From positions 186,001-250,000 of the forward strand of contig VZRS01007507.1 of NCBI GenBank assembly GCA_013398055.1: a stretch of 64,000 nt of DNA, given 5' to 3'. Below are positions 61,501 through 64,000 of this stretch, piece after piece; the stretch's first letter is position 1; the number at the start of each line of letters is the position of its first letter. Under the pieces are notes generated by a model that saw nothing but the letters and a program-made list of their open reading frames with translations, did not search any database and was not told the DNA's origin. The position numbers were made by a program, and so were the translations under genes. Source of the stretch: Ifrita kowaldi (Eukaryota > Chordata > Aves > Passeriformes > Cinclosomatidae).

Positions 61501-64000
61501 AATGTCTGGTGAAGCCAGCCAGGTAGAACCAGCTGCATGGCTACTGGCACATGATACAACCAGGAGTTCACTTTCCCAGGCAGTGCTGAGTTTATACAGC
61601 CCCTTTAGCCCTTCTCTCTGCCCAGCAAATCCAGACTGGGAGAGCAGTGAAGCTAAAACTTAGCTTTTTCTTTAGGATTTCATTCTTGGATTTCTGTATG
61701 TGAGAGGCTTATGTGTGAACAACTCGAGAAGTGTGACATTCATACTGAAATAGGTAATGGATAAATGAATAGTGAACCTGTGCATGAACAAAAGTGATAC
61801 CTTGATGACAGAAAATAGCAATATGAAAAAATAGTGATTTTCACTTACTGTCACATTTGTAGAACTGTCAAATAAAAATAAAGGTATTGATACTGAAGAA
61901 TGCACATCTGTTATTTCCAGAATTACTGAAAAGGATGAGGTTGAATTCTTCTTTGGGGAAAATTGAGAAATGGTCACTGGAAAGCTGTGAAATTCTTTAC
62001 AACATTGAACCATTTTTCAAGTCTGGCATCCTTAGGTTAATCATCCTGAATTCATTCATAGACATCTGAATAAGGTTTTTCAGAAAGAATGTAGTCCACA
62101 CACTGGAATAATGCTGAGGCAGAAGACGTTCTAAGCACTCAGATTCTCGAGAGCAGCATTTCTCAAATGGTGACAAAACCATCAGTGATACACCCACATA
62201 GAATACAGGGCAGTAAAAGCCAGAAGGATTGCTCTGAGAATCAGTGCTCTGAGCTTGCAGGTGCAGCAGAAGGGATAAATTGTGCTGCAAGGCAGATTAT
62301 GTCCTGCGCCTCCTCACACCGTCTGTAGGCCTGCAGGTTCACCTCTTGGGGAAGGGAAGGTGCCAAAATACAACACTGGGAGATGAGTGCTCTGGGTCTG
62401 GGGGAGAAAGGGAGTGGAGAATCAGTGCAAACAGATGAACTGTTCTCCAGGCCTCCTGTTTTTCCCAAATATCAGACCCACCACTTTGCTGAGCTGGGGC
62501 AGAAAAGTGACAGTCCTGTGACGAGGAGGCAAAGCTCTGTCTGGCAGAGGGATTTGGGGAGACAGCAGTGATGTGATATACTTAAAGGCAAGGAAGCACA
62601 GCTTTAGGGGTAAACCGAGGTTGATCTTATACTGATCTCTTGCCAGGTTAATCCTGCTTGTGAATTAAACAGTCATTTAAATGGCTAAAGTTACCTGATT
62701 TAGAGAAACACAATAATGCTTTGGCTCTTATACAAATGGATTTCAAAAAGCATCCAAGTAACATAAGGTCATGTAGCTATCCAAAATGATCCTCTATTAA
62801 TTTAGAGTGTTACATGAATTTAAAGTGTAAGATCAATTTCAACAGAAGCTGGACTTAACCACTAAACCTTTTTTTTTAAAAAAAAAGTGCATAAACAAAT
62901 CTTTCACCAGGAATGATAGAATGTGATCCTAGACTTCTCTTTGGCCTTGAACCACTTCAAATTAATTGGTTTGCAGCCAAAGGAGGTGCATAATATAACA
63001 TCACAATTTATATTTAGGAAACCTCATTAGAAATGAAAAAGTTATGTAACTCCTCAGAGAAAGCAAAAGAAATATAGGACAAATTATATTCAAACACTGC
63101 AGTTAAATTATTTTAACAGCAGGGTAGCTTTTAAAAAAAAACTTGTTAGGACAAAATCCTACATAGCATGAGAAAAAAAGCTCTTATGTCTTACTGTAAT
63201 TAGAAACTCATCAGGTTAATGGGACAATTTTTCAAAAGCTGCCATTTAAGTTTTTGCACATGGCATTGATTGTGCTTTATTTCAGCTTGCAAATAGAACT
63301 TGGCCAGAGGAAAAAGGAAAAGCAATCAGACATTTTTGAATGTACATGTAAATTCAAAGCTCCGTATCTTTTGTGTCTGTGCTCTTTCATTCAATTTGTA
63401 CTTGTGATGGAGTTCTAAGAAGATGTCATTTTCACTTCAATATTCACTGACTGAAATCGTCCAAAGCACCAAGTGATTTTGGGGTATCTCAGTCTTTAGC
63501 ACAGAATCTCACAGGCTTCAGGGGAAGGAAGCCAGCTTGTCAAGATTCACTTTTTATTTGGGCACTTATATTCTGAGGCATAGGAAATTAAAGATCACTT
63601 TTGATAATTAAGGTCAGCACCTTAAAAAGATGTTTGATATTTAAAGATATGATAAGAAGAAATGCTGAAAAGACTGGAAAGGGGTGTAGCATTATGGGAA
63701 AAGTTTTCCAAAACAGCCAAATGACAGAGGAGCCTAAATCTGTAGGCAATTCTATTATTGACTATGGCAGGTTTTTGGTGACTTCTGAATATGCTTATTT
63801 ACACAGATATCTAAATGTCAAAAGACAGAAGAGGGGGATGTACAAAACATCTGCTCACTCCAGATGATTTAACAAGTGAAAAATGAGAGGGAGCCTGCAA
63901 AGCAACTCATGAATGAGCCAGCCACCTTTACTGAAAGCATGAATTATTCCTTTTGGAAAGTAATGAATTATTAGACTTAGGTGCCTAGACTGCAGCAGCT
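58600..64000. other. Upstream flank of NSG1, no gene seen
   Basis: AT-rich intergenic-looking sequence. By human synteny the next gene beyond would be ZBTB49, but no zinc-finger (C-x2-C...H-x3-H) or BTB sequence is visible. The 88-codon minus frame at 61001-61267 and the 113-codon minus frame at 61672-62013 are unsupported. Confidence 0.7.
59905..59930. repeat. 26-bp perfect TG/CA palindrome
   Basis: Two 13-base arms (TGTGTGTGCATGT and its reverse complement) meet at 59917/59918 with no spacer. Alternating purine-pyrimidine sequence of this kind can adopt a cruciform or Z-form. Confidence 0.85.

Noticed and set aside
61672..62013. 113-codon minus-strand frame in the NSG1 flank
   Set aside because: Ser/Phe/Thr/Leu-rich composition typical of AT-rich chance frames; no motif or neighbouring exon.
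1..64000. CRISPR arrays, operons, phage or bacterial defence systems, rRNA or tRNA clusters
   Set aside because: No regularly spaced repeats, ribosome-binding-site-linked gene runs or recognisable structural RNAs are present; the window is vertebrate nuclear DNA with spliced genes.

Overview
The window is vertebrate nuclear DNA, most likely from a bird and probably a songbird. The clues are 5'-truncated CR1 LINE tails of avian type, solo LTRs resembling avian endogenous retrovirus families, AT-rich introns shorter than mammalian ones, and two genes with near-identical human counterparts. There is no bacterial or operon-like content. Nearly all long open frames are chance openings in introns.

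Layout. Positions 1-35101 (+ strand) hold the 3' ten coding exons of STX18 (syntaxin-18, the Qa-SNARE of Golgi-to-ER retrograde fusion). The first roughly 56 codons lie left of the window. All ten exons join in a consistent reading phase to 279 residues plus a stop, which with 56 upstream residues equals the 335-residue human length. A likely poly(A) signal sits 127 nt after the stop. Positions about 36300-58062 (- strand) hold the complete coding region of NSG1 (NEEP21, a neuronal endosomal trafficking protein): four coding exons, 185 codons, the human length. A CpG island at about 58.2-58.5 kb is the likely NSG1 promoter. The two genes converge tail to tail, as at human 4p16. From 58.6 kb to the end I see no gene; this is the upstream flank of NSG1.

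Mobile DNA: a 437-bp solo LTR at 10038-10474 with 9-bp inverted ends and a 4-bp target duplication (ERV1-like); a 723-bp solo LTR at 5285-6007 with a 5-bp duplication (ERVL-like); an older antisense ERVL-type LTR at 11924-12518; CR1 fragments at about 30150-30358 and 55150-55422, plus two weaker ones. There is also a (TAGA)8 microsatellite, a perfect 32-bp tandem duplication and a 26-bp palindrome.

The two products work in different membrane traffic steps (ER fusion versus endosomal receptor recycling); their adjacency is conserved synteny and not evidence of one pathway. I found no convincing undescribed system. The observations most worth checking are two high-complexity blocks in the first STX18 intron, LTR signals in sense orientation inside STX18, and a 103-nt STX18 intron whose retention would stop translation after two codons.
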